Shown: positions 7,995 through 18,046, counted from the stretch's first letter. The stretch: 64,000 nt of DNA from Dyadobacter chenwenxiniae (GCF_022869785.1 NZ_CP094997.1:1364001-1428000); one strand, 5' to 3'. The notes: generated by a model not told the origin, from the letters alone. Numbers and translations are program-made.

Positions 7995-10415
7995 ATGAAA
8001 CTTCTTCTATCAATTGTAATATCATTATTTGCATCGGCCCAATGCCTCGCACAGGCGGGCAAACTGAGCGGCACGGTCCTGGATAACACCAAAAATGGTT
8101 TGCCCGGCGTCAATATTCTTATTGTGAACACCAGCATCGGCACGCAGACTAACGAGAACGGCTTCTTCGAAATACCTAATCTGAATGATGGCAATTATGT
8201 GCTGTCGATTTCTTCTGTGGGTTTCAAAACCAAAGAATTGCCTTTTACGATCACTCAAAATGAGGTTGATTTGAAAAATGTCATACTCTACGCCGGTGAT
8301 GAAATATTACGGGAAGTGGTGGTTGAAGGGGAGCGGGAGAACAAATTTTCGAGAAGTAAGACGGCTTATGTTTCCAAATTGCCGCTCAGGGATTTTGAGA
8401 ATACACAGGTTTACAGCACCATCACCAATTATTTACTCAAATCCCAGATTGTTACCAACTTTGACGATGCCCTGAAAAATGCAACAGGTGTCGAAAACTT
8501 ATGGACATCCACCGGCCGCGGGGGAGACGGAGCAGGTTACTTTTCGCTTCGCGGCTTTTCGGTCCAGCCCAAACTGGTGAATGGACTGCCGGGGCTGACG
8601 AACGGAACGATCAACCCGGCAAATATCGAGCGCATTGAAGTTTTGAAAGGGCCTTCGGCAACATTGTTCGGAAACGCGGTCAGCTCCTATGGTGGGCTTA
8701 TTAATGTAGTAACCAAAAAACCCTACGTGGGAACCGGTGGCGAGCTTTCATTTACAACCGGCTCTTACGGACTGAACCAGATCACAGGTGACTTCAACAC
8801 AGCTTTGAGCAAAGAAAAAAACCTGTATTTCAGGCTTAATACTTCCTATGCAACGGAACGGAGCTTCCAGGATGCTGGTTTCAGAAAGTCATTCTTTGTA
8901 GCGCCTTCGCTTTCTTATAAAGTGAACAATAACCTGTCGTTTTCTTTTTACGGAGAGATCACACAGGCCGAACAGACCAACCCCATGTTCCTTTTCCTGA
9001 ACAGAAGCGCTCCTACGCAATCAAAAAACCTGAAAGAACTGGGATATAACAACAAGCTTTCATTCACCAGCAATGATTTAACATTACAAAACCCGACACA
9101 GAACTACCGTGTGGAAATGGATTACAAGTTATCCGACGAATGGCAGTCCCAAACGCTGATTTCAAAAAGCGCTACATCGACAAAGGGCTATTATTCGTAT
9201 TTGTTTGACTTCGGAGTTCTGGGAAATGATACATATTCACGGTTTTTGAACAAACAAAATGAATACACCGGAACGTCCGATATCCAGCAGAACTTTATTG
9301 GCGATTTCAACCTGGGTGCTATGAGAAACCGGGTTGTGATTGGTCTGGATTATTTTTCTGCCATTGCTACCAGTAACGGAACGGGTTATGCCTTTTATGG
9401 CAATGTCACGCCGGAAGGTGGCGCGAACGGGGACGATCCGTTTACTCCCAAAGTGGAAACCAGGGAATATCCGCTTTCCACAGCAGCTGTGGACGCTGTT
9501 TTGGCATTGCAACCGGTTTCCAATACGAAGTCGAAATACAACATTTACAGCGCTTATGCATCAGATGTTTTGAATCTTACCAAGAGCTTATCCGTGATGG
9601 TTGGCCTACGCCTGGATCATTTTGATAATGTAGGCAGTGTCGTTACTTCGGAGGATGACTACAACCAAACCACATTGTCGCCCAAATTCGGGATTCTTTA
9701 TCAGCCCGTTGCGGACAAAGTTTCTGTTTTTGCCAATTACCAGAATGGTTTCACCAATGTAGCGCCGTCGCTGGTTGGAAATCCGGAAGATGGCCCGCAA
9801 ACCATCAAGACGTTCAGACCTGAGCAGGCGAATCAGTTAGAATTTGGCATCAAAACGAACATCATCAAAAACAAGCTGAATGCGACGATCAGTTACTACG
9901 ATATCCAGGTAAAGGACCAGGTGATCACCGATCCGGCTTCACCTTTCAACAAGATCCAGGGCGGCGAAATTTACAGTAAAGGTTTTGAAATAGAATTAAA
10001 TGCAAATCCGGTCAATGGCCTGAATGTAAGGGCCGGTTACAGTAATAACGACAGCAAAACAACGAAATCCGATAACACCGAAATTCTTGACAGGCGACCT
10101 CTCGACGCGGGCTCAAAGCACCTGTATAATGCCTGGGCAAACTATGAGGTGCCCGGCGGAAAATTGAAAGGCTTCGGCATAGGGGCAGGGGTGAACGGCG
10201 CGAGTGAAAGATTTGCGATCAACTACGCTTCGACTGGAAATTTCTTGCTTCCGGCTTATACGGTAGCCAATGCATCGCTATCCTATCAGGGCGAAAACTA
10301 TCGCATCGCGGTTAAGCTGAATAATGCATTCAACAAAGAATACTACAAAGGCTGGTCTACCATCGCTCCGCAAACGCCGCGCGCTTTGCTTGCCAACATT
10401 ACGTACAATTTTTAG
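7995..10415 (+). CDS. TonB-dependent siderophore-type receptor
   Basis: An 806-residue outer-membrane receptor. It has a signal peptide (LFASAQCLAQA), a carboxypeptidase-regulatory-like domain at about residues 20-100, a plug at about 130-250 (GRGGDGAGYFSLRGF, then IERIEVLKGPSATLFG), and a 22-strand-type barrel ending in the outer-membrane signal NITYNF. The plug sequence and overall order resemble FhuA/FpvA-like ferric siderophore receptors. It stands as a single gene between a promoter and a perfect terminator. The ligand is unknown; a ferric siderophore is likely from the family. Confidence 0.9.
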   Translation: MKLLLSIVISLFASAQCLAQAGKLSGTVLDNTKNGLPGVNILIVNTSIGTQTNENGFFEIPNLNDGNYVLSISSVGFKTKELPFTITQNEVDLKNVILYAGDEILREVVVEGERENKFSRSKTAYVSKLPLRDFENTQVYSTITNYLLKSQIVTNFDDALKNATGVENLWTSTGRGGDGAGYFSLRGFSVQPKLVNGLPGLTNGTINPANIERIEVLKGPSATLFGNAVSSYGGLINVVTKKPYVGTGGELSFTTGSYGLNQITGDFNTALSKEKNLYFRLNTSYATERSFQDAGFRKSFFVAPSLSYKVNNNLSFSFYGEITQAEQTNPMFLFLNRSAPTQSKNLKELGYNNKLSFTSNDLTLQNPTQNYRVEMDYKLSDEWQSQTLISKSATSTKGYYSYLFDFGVLGNDTYSRFLNKQNEYTGTSDIQQNFIGDFNLGAMRNRVVIGLDYFSAIATSNGTGYAFYGNVTPEGGANGDDPFTPKVETREYPLSTAAVDAVLALQPVSNTKSKYNIYSAYASDVLNLTKSLSVMVGLRLDHFDNVGSVVTSEDDYNQTTLSPKFGILYQPVADKVSVFANYQNGFTNVAPSLVGNPEDGPQTIKTFRPEQANQLEFGIKTNIIKNKLNATISYYDIQVKDQVITDPASPFNKIQGGEIYSKGFEIELNANPVNGLNVRAGYSNNDSKTTKSDNTEILDRRPLDAGSKHLYNAWANYEVPGGKLKGFGIGAGVNGASERFAINYASTGNFLLPAYTVANASLSYQGENYRIAVKLNNAFNKEYYKGWSTIAPQTPRALLANITYNF

Positions 10416-10446
10416 ATCACTTTTTTTAATTACAAATGACCCATTG

Positions 10447-10481
10447 GCTTGGCCGAACATTTGTTCGGCCAAGCTTTTTTT
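10447..10481 (+). terminator. Intrinsic terminator after the siderophore receptor
   Basis: The arms GCTTGGCCGAAC and GTTCGGCCAAGC form a perfect 12-base stem with loop ATTT, followed by seven Ts. It rules out the TTG at 10449 as a start for the next gene, because that codon lies inside the stem. Confidence 0.93.
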
Positions 10482-10559
10482 CTGGACATTCAGTATATTT
10501 ATAAGCTTTTTTTCTTTATATGTAAATTAATTTTATATATAGTTAAAAAAGAGACATTT

Positions 10560-11546
10560 ATGAATCAATTTTTCGCTGCAAGTACATTCAGGGCGATTCT
10601 CCAAATTATTGTTCTTTCCTTTTTTCAGGCTATGCCTTTCCTGACATTTGCGCAGGATAACGCCGTTGATTGGCTGAACAAAAATGCACGGGAACTGACT
10701 ACGGACTCATTATCAGCTGATCATGAGCTTTCCTTTTTGTCGGAAGAGATCAAGAACAAAACGATCGTCGGACTGGGAGAAGCTTCGCACGGAACCCAGG
10801 AATTTTATTTTCAAAAACGAAGAATAATAAAATATCTGGTCAGCCGGGAAAATTTCAGGATCATCGCATTTGAGTCGCCGGTTAATTACATCGAACCCGT
10901 CAACCGATACGTTCAGACCGGGCAAGGGAATCTGAAAGATATCCTGGGAACCATGGCATTATACAATACGAGCGAGATTTTTAAGCTCTTTGAATGGTTG
11001 AAAATGTACAATGAAACCCAATCCGGAAATGACAAGGTTAAGGTGGTCGGATTTGATGACGAAGGATATTGGAGCGACCCGTTCACCAGGGACGAATTTA
11101 TGGCCGGGGATTTTATAAAAGCGCAGGATGGCACGAAGCAAAAAAGCATTCTTTGGTCGCATAATCTGCATCTGGCAAAAGATACAACCATGGCACAATA
11201 CAAAGCAATGGGCTGTCACCTCAAGAAACATTATGGTGCGGATTACTACGCAGTGGGATTCGACACATATAGCGGCAGCGTAAGCGTTCTCAACAATGGC
11301 CAATTCGAAAGCCACGATTTCCAGGGCAAGGAAAATACGCTTTCGGCCACATTCAGCAAAGTGAAATTTCCCGCATTCTTCATCGACTTCCGGGAAGTCC
11401 CTAAACCGATGATTAACACAGCGAACACCATCACAAACCTGCTTTCCAATTGGCAGGAACCAAAACCGCTGCCCATCATTCCGGGCCTGGATTTCGACGC
11501 AATGATTTTTATCAGGAACACAACGGCGTCCCGGATGAACGAATGA
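10560..11546 (+). CDS. Erythromycin esterase-like hydrolase, shortened in the middle
   Basis: A 328-residue exported protein (signal peptide ending near LTFAQD) of the erythromycin esterase/succinoglycan-synthesis family. Residues expected for catalysis are present: GLGEASHG (Glu74, His77), Arg near 88, AFESP (Glu105) and WSHNLHL (His204). Family members are usually above 400 residues and have a helical stretch between the FGFD-like strand and the R-D-x-x-M-A helix. Here GFDDEG (165-169) is followed almost at once by RDEFMA (177-182), so I infer an in-frame internal loss of roughly 80-100 residues. Activity is therefore doubtful. Confidence 0.8.
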   Translation: MNQFFAASTFRAILQIIVLSFFQAMPFLTFAQDNAVDWLNKNARELTTDSLSADHELSFLSEEIKNKTIVGLGEASHGTQEFYFQKRRIIKYLVSRENFRIIAFESPVNYIEPVNRYVQTGQGNLKDILGTMALYNTSEIFKLFEWLKMYNETQSGNDKVKVVGFDDEGYWSDPFTRDEFMAGDFIKAQDGTKQKSILWSHNLHLAKDTTMAQYKAMGCHLKKHYGADYYAVGFDTYSGSVSVLNNGQFESHDFQGKENTLSATFSKVKFPAFFIDFREVPKPMINTANTITNLLSNWQEPKPLPIIPGLDFDAMIFIRNTTASRMNE

Positions 11547-11706
11547 ACCCGCAGCAGGCCGTAATACTGCAGAATTTTTATTGAAGCTTTCGCACTGTGA
11601 AATGCAACACTGCGTCATCCGGAAAGTGTCTGTAATGTGACTGGAATATAGCAAGTTTTAACTGCATTATTCCAGCTGTATCCAACACATTCACTGTTTA
11701 AACCTG

Positions 11707-13449
11707 ATGACCATGAAACACTTTTTTTACCTTACTTTTTTATTTTTAATCTCCCTAAACGGGTATGCAGAAGACCGTGTAAATCCGACCCTTACCACTG
11801 TAACCGCTCGCCAGGAATTATTCCAGCAATGCATTGAGGCAGAAAGCCAGCCCGGAAATGGGCCTATCACCAGCGATCCCAATGCTTCTAATGGACAAAC
11901 GAGAGGGAGTAAGGATAATTACGACCATTACGTGGACTATGCAGTAAATGGTGTTAAGGCCACCGGAACGCATCAGGTAAAAGTTCGTTATTATGCCAGC
12001 GGTGCAGCGCAGGCAGCTATTGCTGTGAATGGAAATGTGGCGATTCCTTCTGCTAACTTCCCTGCTACTCATTCCTGGAACATTGTTTGGCGTGAGGAAA
12101 CATTTAATGTAATGCTGAACCAAGGTAATAACGTGCTCAGGATTCAGGGTTTGCCTGGCAGGAGCATTCGTCAGGACCAGATCTGCGTAACAGGCGGGGG
12201 AGGCCAGGGGCCGGTTTGTGATTTTAACATCGCACCAACCACAAACCAGCCGATTTATGAGCGGGAAAAACCCATGACGCTGAGCGCCAATTGTACAGGC
12301 GGAGATTGCGCAACCGTAACGTACACCTGGACAGGAAATGGCATTACGGCCTCTGGGGAGACGGTTAACCTGACATCTCCATCCGTTGTCGGTAACTATG
12401 CTTATACGCTAACGGCCTCCAAACCGGGCTGCCCCGATCAAGTGAGCACTGTGGCAGTGAATGTGGATTGGGCGCTTGCACCATGCCGCTACTACTTTTA
12501 TCCTTCGCTGCAGGATAATAATCCCACCTGTAACTCTTCCATACTCATTTATGCGCATTGCCCGGAGTATGACTGTGACAATGTAACTTATACATGGAAC
12601 GGGCCCGGTGCTAACAACCAGGTGGGGCAAGCCATTAATTTGATCACACCGGATGCCATTGGGTCTTACAATTACGTCGTTACTGCGTCCAAACCGGGCT
12701 GTGAAACCCGGACGGTAAACTACACACTCAATATAAGAAACTGCACCCCACCGGCGAACGAAGACTTTGATGCCTGCCTGGAATCGGAAAACCAGAACGG
12801 ATCAGCTCCTGTGAGCTATGACCCTAACGCTTCCGGCAGTCAGGCAAGAGGTGACAAAGACAATTATAACAACTATGTGGATTATGCAGTTGAGGGCGTT
12901 CCCGTCGACGGCTTATACGAATTCAAATTACGCTATGCTGCTAGTTCGGGCCCGAGCATTTCAGTGCGTGTGAACGATACTTATGTGATATTTTCTAAAA
13001 GCCTTCCTGCCACCCACAGCTGGAACATCGTGTTCCGTGAGGAAATTCTAATGCTCACATTGAAAGCGGGCAGCAACGTGGTGCGGATACAGGGAGAACC
13101 CGGCGCAAGTATCAGACAGGACAAGGTTTGTATATCAAACGTCAACACAAACACTGCGAGAATGGGCGCTCCGGAAACTGGCTATATGCCCAGCGGGATA
13201 AAAGATACGCCCAATGTGTTCCCTAACCCCGCTCCCGGAGAATTCAACGCGAAATTCAATCTGACGGATGACGAAGGTAAAATCACTGTTACGGACGTGC
13301 GCGGTAATATTTGGTATGATGTTAAAGTAAAGGGCAAAGGGGCACATGACGAAAAAGTGAGAATGAAAAACGCGCCTGCGGGGATTTATTTCATGAAGAT
13401 CAGGAATGGCGACAAGACCACATTGAAAAAAGTGTTGATTACGCGGTAA
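11707..13449 (+). CDS. Secreted T9SS protein with two carbohydrate-binding-like modules
   Basis: A 580-residue exported protein. After a signal peptide there are two copies of a CBM6/35-like module, at about residues 38-160 and 355-480. Both copies have Q/EN...DPNAS..Q.RG.KDNY...VDYAV and a C-terminal NV(L/V)RIQG.PG.SIRQD. Between them are two Ig/PKD-like repeats, each with the phrase VTYTWxG and ASKPGC. The last 75 residues (VFPNPAPGEFN ... PAGIYFMKI ... LKKVLITR) are a type A sorting domain for type IX secretion. It carries no catalytic domain, so binding of glycans at the surface is inferred. ATG at 11713 is an alternative start. Confidence 0.85.
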   Translation: MTMKHFFYLTFLFLISLNGYAEDRVNPTLTTVTARQELFQQCIEAESQPGNGPITSDPNASNGQTRGSKDNYDHYVDYAVNGVKATGTHQVKVRYYASGAAQAAIAVNGNVAIPSANFPATHSWNIVWREETFNVMLNQGNNVLRIQGLPGRSIRQDQICVTGGGGQGPVCDFNIAPTTNQPIYEREKPMTLSANCTGGDCATVTYTWTGNGITASGETVNLTSPSVVGNYAYTLTASKPGCPDQVSTVAVNVDWALAPCRYYFYPSLQDNNPTCNSSILIYAHCPEYDCDNVTYTWNGPGANNQVGQAINLITPDAIGSYNYVVTASKPGCETRTVNYTLNIRNCTPPANEDFDACLESENQNGSAPVSYDPNASGSQARGDKDNYNNYVDYAVEGVPVDGLYEFKLRYAASSGPSISVRVNDTYVIFSKSLPATHSWNIVFREEILMLTLKAGSNVVRIQGEPGASIRQDKVCISNVNTNTARMGAPETGYMPSGIKDTPNVFPNPAPGEFNAKFNLTDDEGKITVTDVRGNIWYDVKVKGKGAHDEKVRMKNAPAGIYFMKIRNGDKTTLKKVLITR

Positions 13450-13526
13450 TAGTGATGAACATTGCGGATAGCAGGAGCTTTGGAACAATTTTTAATGAAT
13501 ATTGAGTAAACAACTACATTAAAAAT

Positions 13527-14000
13527 ATGAAACCAGAAATCAGAAGCCTGGCGGGCGGATTGGCCGGCGCCATTGTCCTCAATATCATTCACGAAGCAGC
13601 CAAGCGATTTTCGGATAAAGCACCCCGCATAGATAAAGTCGGGGAGGAAGCATTAACCAAATCCTTGCATGCGGTAGGTGCGTCGGCACCAACAGGTAAT
13701 GCCCTTTTCGGTACAACATTAGCAGCTGATCTGGCGAGTAATGCCATGTATTATGCCATGATAGGAAAAGGTTCCAAGGAGACATTAATGTTGCGTGGCG
13801 CTGGTTATGGCCTTTTTGCAGGTTTGGGCGCAATAGGACTTACCCAGAAACTCGGGCTAAGCGATAAGCCAGTTACTAAAACAACAGAAACCAAAGTCAT
13901 GACCGTTGCCTGGTATTTACTGGGCGGACTTGCCGCTGCATTTGTAATGCAAAAAGTGGGAGAGTATGAAGAGTCTACGGGTAAGGTCCTGTCTTTTTAA
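13527..14000 (+). CDS. Small glycine/alanine-rich membrane protein, unknown
   Basis: A 157-residue protein with three or four hydrophobic segments (around residues 8-23, 60-78, 90-105 and 125-142) and charged loops between them. I recognise no family. It stands alone and is followed by a hairpin shared with msrA. Confidence 0.65.
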   Translation: MKPEIRSLAGGLAGAIVLNIIHEAAKRFSDKAPRIDKVGEEALTKSLHAVGASAPTGNALFGTTLAADLASNAMYYAMIGKGSKETLMLRGAGYGLFAGLGAIGLTQKLGLSDKPVTKTTETKVMTVAWYLLGGLAAAFVMQKVGEYEESTGKVLSF

Positions 14001-14025
14001 GGTTTACCCTACTGTTTGACACATT

Positions 14026-14065
14026 AAAAAAGGAACACAACGAGTCAACCGTCGTGTTCCTTTTT
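14026..14065. terminator. Bidirectional terminator between convergent genes
   Basis: The arms GGAACACAACG and CGTCGTGTTCC (10 of 11 pairs) flank a seven-base loop. A run of As lies on the left and a run of Ts on the right, so the hairpin can stop transcription from both the membrane protein gene and msrA. Confidence 0.85.
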
Positions 14066-14084
14066 GTTTTGAAATAGCTTATAG

Positions 14085-14576
14085 CTAAGCCAGTTTCCAG
14101 TTTGGTCTTTCGAAATGGCAAGTGTATCCGCCGGGGTTCTTTTGTAAATAATCCTGATGCTCCACTTCCGCATTCCAAAAGTCGCCAGCCGGAACAATCT
14201 CCGTCACTATCTTACCTGGCCAAACGCCTGAGGCCTCCATTTCTGAAACCAGCGTTTCAGCCACTTCACGCTGCGTTTCGTCGAGATAAAAAATGGCGGA
14301 ACGATAGGAAGTCCCGATGTCATTTCCCTGCCGGTTGCGCGTTGTCGGATCGTGGATCTGGAAAAAATACTCAAGCAAACCGCGATAAGTCAATTGTGAC
14401 GGATCAAAAACGATTTCAATTCCTTCGGCATGTGTTCCATGATTTCGGTATGTCGCATTGGGAACATCGCCACCCGTATAACCCACCACCGTGGAAATGA
14501 CGCCAGGCTGATGTCTGAAAAGTTCTTCAACGCCCCAAAAGCAACCGCCTGCCAAAATGGCTTTTTCAGTACTCAT
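14085..14576 (-). CDS. msrA: Peptide-methionine (S)-S-oxide reductase
   Basis: A 163-residue cytosolic enzyme that reduces methionine S-sulfoxide in proteins. The catalytic motif GGCFWGVEE is at the N-terminus (Cys12). It is followed by the conserved GVISTVVGYTGG, THAEGIEIVFDP, FFQIHDPTT and EVEHQDYLQKNPGGYTCHF. The ATG at 14576 gives the usual short N-terminus; the frame remains open for 30 codons upstream without supporting similarity. It is a single gene with its own terminator. Confidence 0.96.
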   Translation of the reverse strand: MSTEKAILAGGCFWGVEELFRHQPGVISTVVGYTGGDVPNATYRNHGTHAEGIEIVFDPSQLTYRGLLEYFFQIHDPTTRNRQGNDIGTSYRSAIFYLDETQREVAETLVSEMEASGVWPGKIVTEIVPAGDFWNAEVEHQDYLQKNPGGYTCHFERPNWKLA

Positions 14577-14701
14577 ATAATCTGTTTTTAATGTATAACA
14601 TAGCTTGCAAAAACCCTGTGCCGCCCGTTTCAGAACAGAAAGGGTCAGCAAAAACTGACATTTCAATAGACAACAGATAAATGGTACCGAAAGTTGTCTG
14701 A

Positions 14702-15333
14702 TCAGCCTCCGCCAACTTTTACCTGCTCGGGATCTTCATTATAACCACCAGAGTGATCAGTCATATTTTCTGCACTTTTCAGGCTATCCTTATGCGTGGC
14801 GTCCTGATCTGATGAGCTTGTTTCCGCACTTTCCGTTTCCTGATTTTCCACGCCGACTGTTTGCCCATTCCCTGTTGTCTCTGTATTTTGAGAACGGGAA
14901 GTTAAGTATGCGCTCAGGTTGTTGAGTCCTTTTTCCCAGCCGTCTTCATGCGGCTTCAAAAATTCAGGCCCCGAAAATCCTTCCTGTATAACCCGCAGTC
15001 TGCTTCCTTCGCCATCCGGGGAAAATGTAATGTCTAATGTGTAGCCACTTTCCGAACCTTCATCGCTCATATTCCAAACCCACGAATAAGCCAGCTTCTC
15101 ATTAGGGACCACTTCGCTGTAAGTGCCGGTGATCTGTAATCCTGTTCCACCTACGTGGTATTCCACAGTGCCGCCTTCTTTCAGTTCATTTTTACATCAG
15201 TGAGCGGGTCGCCCATAGGGTGCCACCATTGTTTTAAATGTTCGGCCTCAGTCCAGGCCTTAAAAAGCGTGTCCACGGTCACGTCAAACTTCCGTTCGAT
15301 TTCAATAATATTTGCCTTTTGCTCCGTATCCAT
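14702..15333 (-). pseudogene. SRPBCC (AHSA1-like) gene split by a frameshift
   Basis: Reading from ATG at 15333 gives MDTEQKANIIEIERKFDV and then WTEAEHLKQWW, the standard N-terminus of an AHSA1-type SRPBCC protein. It then hits TGA at 15183-15181. The rest of the domain (ELKEGGTVEYHVGG onward) continues in another frame down to 14702. One extra A in the five-A run at 15189-15193 (T run on the plus strand) would restore DVKNELKEGG. The intact protein would have about 210 residues, with an unusual Ser/Thr/Glu-rich tail ending VGGG. This may be a true pseudogene or a homopolymer sequencing error. It lies 77 bases after the multi-PAS kinase on the same strand. Confidence 0.8.
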
Positions 15334-15410
15334 AGTCTTTCAATTTTTAGTTTGTTGTTTCCTGCATGCGTCGGCAAGCAGTCCTTGCTTATAATAACTG
15401 TGCCCCGCGT

Positions 15411-17867
15411 TTATTGCGCCGGAAGGAAAATGCTGAATGTAGCGCCTTCTCCGGGGGTGCTGGTAACTGTAATGGCGCCGCCGTGGTTTGCCGCAACACG
15501 TTCACAAATGGCCAGACCAATGCCTGTGCCGGAATATTGACTTCTGCCGTGAAGCCGTTGAAACAGCTGAAAGATCCTGTCTGCATACTGCTGGTCAAAA
15601 CCGATGCCATTGTCTGAAACATCGATCTGGTGGTATGTATATGCGCTGCGGGTTACGTTCGCCGACGAGGGGAGCTCCGATATCGGAATGATCTTGCCGG
15701 TAACATTGATCACCGGGGTCAGATCCGGCTTCCTGAATTTGAGCGCGTTACTGATCAGGTTCAGGAAAAGCTGGCTTAACTGCATCTTGTCACCTTGAAT
15801 TTCCGGAAGCTGCTTCGCTGTGATCACTGCCGATGTTTCCATGATCAGCAATTCAAGATCATTTAAAACCTCACTAACAACCGTGCTGAGCGATACTGCC
15901 TCAACGACGTCTTTGTGTTCTGTTATCCTTGAAAACGCAAGCAGATCTTCAATCAAATCAGACATGCGCCTGGCAGAACTCTGCATGCGTTGCAGGTAAT
16001 TAATGCCGTCGCCCAGGTGGGTGGAATAGCGTTTAGCCAGCAAGTCGGAAAAGGACTGGATTTTCCTCAGCGGCTCTTGCAGGTCATGCGACGCGACGTA
16101 GGCAAATTGCTGGAGGTTAACATTAGACTGTTGCAGCATATTGTTAGAATCGGAAAGCTCCTCGTTAGTGGCTACGTATTGCTCATTCAGCGCTGCCAGC
16201 TCCTCATTCATTGCTTCCAGCTGCTCCGTCCGCTGCTGCACCTGCGATTCTAGTGCAAGCTGTATCCGCCTCTGGATAGTGACATCCTGCGTGGTGCCGA
16301 TAATGGTTGCCGGTTTGTTGTTTTTGTCATAAAGCACTTTTCCCTGAGCATGCAAAATTCTCGCTATGCCGGTTTTTTCTGCATCTAATGTATATTCAAG
16401 ATTCAGCAGTCCGTCAGAATCAGGACCAACAGCACGTTCCCCTGCGGCTATCACTTCTGCACGGTCCGCTTCGGATATGGCTGCAAGAAACATTTCGTAT
16501 GTGGTTTTCTCTTCACTCTGAAGACCAAACCATTGTTTGAACCGGTGGGAACAATCCACAATGCCGGTGTTGATATCAATGGAATAAGTGCCCAGCTCTG
16601 CCAGCTCTATGGCCCCCCTGAAAAATGTTTCCGTCTCCTCTATCTTCTTGCGGCTCAGTACCTGCTCGGTCAGGTCCGTTGCTACAACGAACACACCGAT
16701 AATGTTGCCTTCCCGATCTCGCTGAGGTTGGTAAGCCATGTCCACATAAATGGTTTCAAGCACCCCATCGAAAGCAATGTCCACCGGCTGCTCTTTGGAA
16801 ACGTACGGGACGCCCGTATCAATCACTTCCTGCAAAAGTTCGACAAAACCCTGCTCACTGATCTCAGGTAGCACTTCCAAAAGCGGTTTCCCGACGATCA
16901 TTTCTGGTTTTCTTCCTATCAGGCGACCATAGAAAGGATTCGCCATTGTGAATGTCAGATTATCCTTATGAATGGTGGCGATGCCGACGGGCGACTGCTC
17001 AAACAGTTCCAGCAACTGCATCTGGCTTTGCTTGATTTGCTGCTCAATGTTCACGCGGTCAGTAACTTCAATAGCAATATCCAGTATCGCGTACACATTT
17101 CCCTCGCTGTCGTAAACAGGGGAATAGGTGATATCATATTTATTGTGGGTCATTACGCCCTGCTGCATAATATTGACCTGGGTCCCATAGCTCTGGAAGG
17201 TAACCCCGGACGTATAAACGTCATCCAGTATTTTTAGAAATGCCTGATTTTCCAATTCCGGCATAACCTCGCGAAGTGGCATGCCTACGATGTTCGGACC
17301 CTTGCCTACAATATCGATGAAAGCCTGATTAGGCATTTCCACCACCAGGTCCCGTCCTACAAAAAGCCCGATTGCTGCTGGCGCAGACTCTATAACAGTC
17401 TTCAATTTAGCCTCACTTTCTTCCAGCGCTTTTTTTGCCAGCCGCTGCGCAGTCACATTGTCTTCTTCATTCGAAATATCAATAAAACTGCCGAGCAGCC
17501 GCTTCATGTTCGCGGAGGACATATGCGACTGGCCTTTGCAAAGCACATAGCGACTGATTGTCTCCGCATCGCCGAGGGTGCGGAGTTTTAAAGAAAAAGA
17601 CCAGGGAGCCCCCTGGTTCAAAGCATTCAAGATTTCATTGTTTAGAGTGCGCCCATCTTCGGGATCTATCTGATCTATAAGCGTTTGCAGGTCGATGATA
17701 TCACTTTCATTCAGCTTAAACAGGCTTCTGGTCCGCCGGCACACACGAATTTGCCGGGTCTGAAAATCCAATTCCCAGGTCCCGATTCCCGCGGATTCCA
17801 GGGCAAGATCAAGACGTTTTATCTCTAAGGTGTCGTCAGTATCAAATGAGTTAGCCTGGCTTGCCAT
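15411..17867 (-). CDS. Multi-PAS sensor histidine kinase
   Basis: An 818-residue soluble kinase without membrane helices. Four PAS-like domains occupy about residues 12-125, 145-270, 275-400 and 410-535 (for example SPVGIATIHKDNLTF and LAELGTYSIDINTG). A coiled coil follows at about 540-588. The dimerisation/phosphoacceptor box is VASHDLQEPLRK with His594. The ATPase domain has NLISNALKF, DNGIGFD and GTGIGLAI. It ends without a receiver domain and no response regulator gene is adjacent, so its partner is elsewhere. I chose the ATG at 17867 because the first PAS domain begins soon after it; the frame stays open upstream. Confidence 0.9.
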   Translation of the reverse strand: MASQANSFDTDDTLEIKRLDLALESAGIGTWELDFQTRQIRVCRRTRSLFKLNESDIIDLQTLIDQIDPEDGRTLNNEILNALNQGAPWSFSLKLRTLGDAETISRYVLCKGQSHMSSANMKRLLGSFIDISNEEDNVTAQRLAKKALEESEAKLKTVIESAPAAIGLFVGRDLVVEMPNQAFIDIVGKGPNIVGMPLREVMPELENQAFLKILDDVYTSGVTFQSYGTQVNIMQQGVMTHNKYDITYSPVYDSEGNVYAILDIAIEVTDRVNIEQQIKQSQMQLLELFEQSPVGIATIHKDNLTFTMANPFYGRLIGRKPEMIVGKPLLEVLPEISEQGFVELLQEVIDTGVPYVSKEQPVDIAFDGVLETIYVDMAYQPQRDREGNIIGVFVVATDLTEQVLSRKKIEETETFFRGAIELAELGTYSIDINTGIVDCSHRFKQWFGLQSEEKTTYEMFLAAISEADRAEVIAAGERAVGPDSDGLLNLEYTLDAEKTGIARILHAQGKVLYDKNNKPATIIGTTQDVTIQRRIQLALESQVQQRTEQLEAMNEELAALNEQYVATNEELSDSNNMLQQSNVNLQQFAYVASHDLQEPLRKIQSFSDLLAKRYSTHLGDGINYLQRMQSSARRMSDLIEDLLAFSRITEHKDVVEAVSLSTVVSEVLNDLELLIMETSAVITAKQLPEIQGDKMQLSQLFLNLISNALKFRKPDLTPVINVTGKIIPISELPSSANVTRSAYTYHQIDVSDNGIGFDQQYADRIFQLFQRLHGRSQYSGTGIGLAICERVAANHGGAITVTSTPGEGATFSIFLPAQ

Positions 17868-18046
17868 GAATTGGGGTTTTATGAAGCAAAGTTGTAAATC
17901 GCCCTTATCCGGATTGTCCGATTTAGTTGAACGAGTTACAAAGGCGGCACAAAAACATTGTGCCAACATTTAAATAAAAAAAGGCACTCAATTCCAGCAG
18001 ATAAAAAAAAACCTGATTGGTTTGGATAATGTCTTTTTTAATGATT

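Noticed and set aside
10449..10559. Extended N-terminus for the erythromycin-esterase-like gene from a TTG
   Set aside because: The TTG lies within the perfect terminator stem of the preceding gene, and the ATG at 10560 begins a proper signal peptide.
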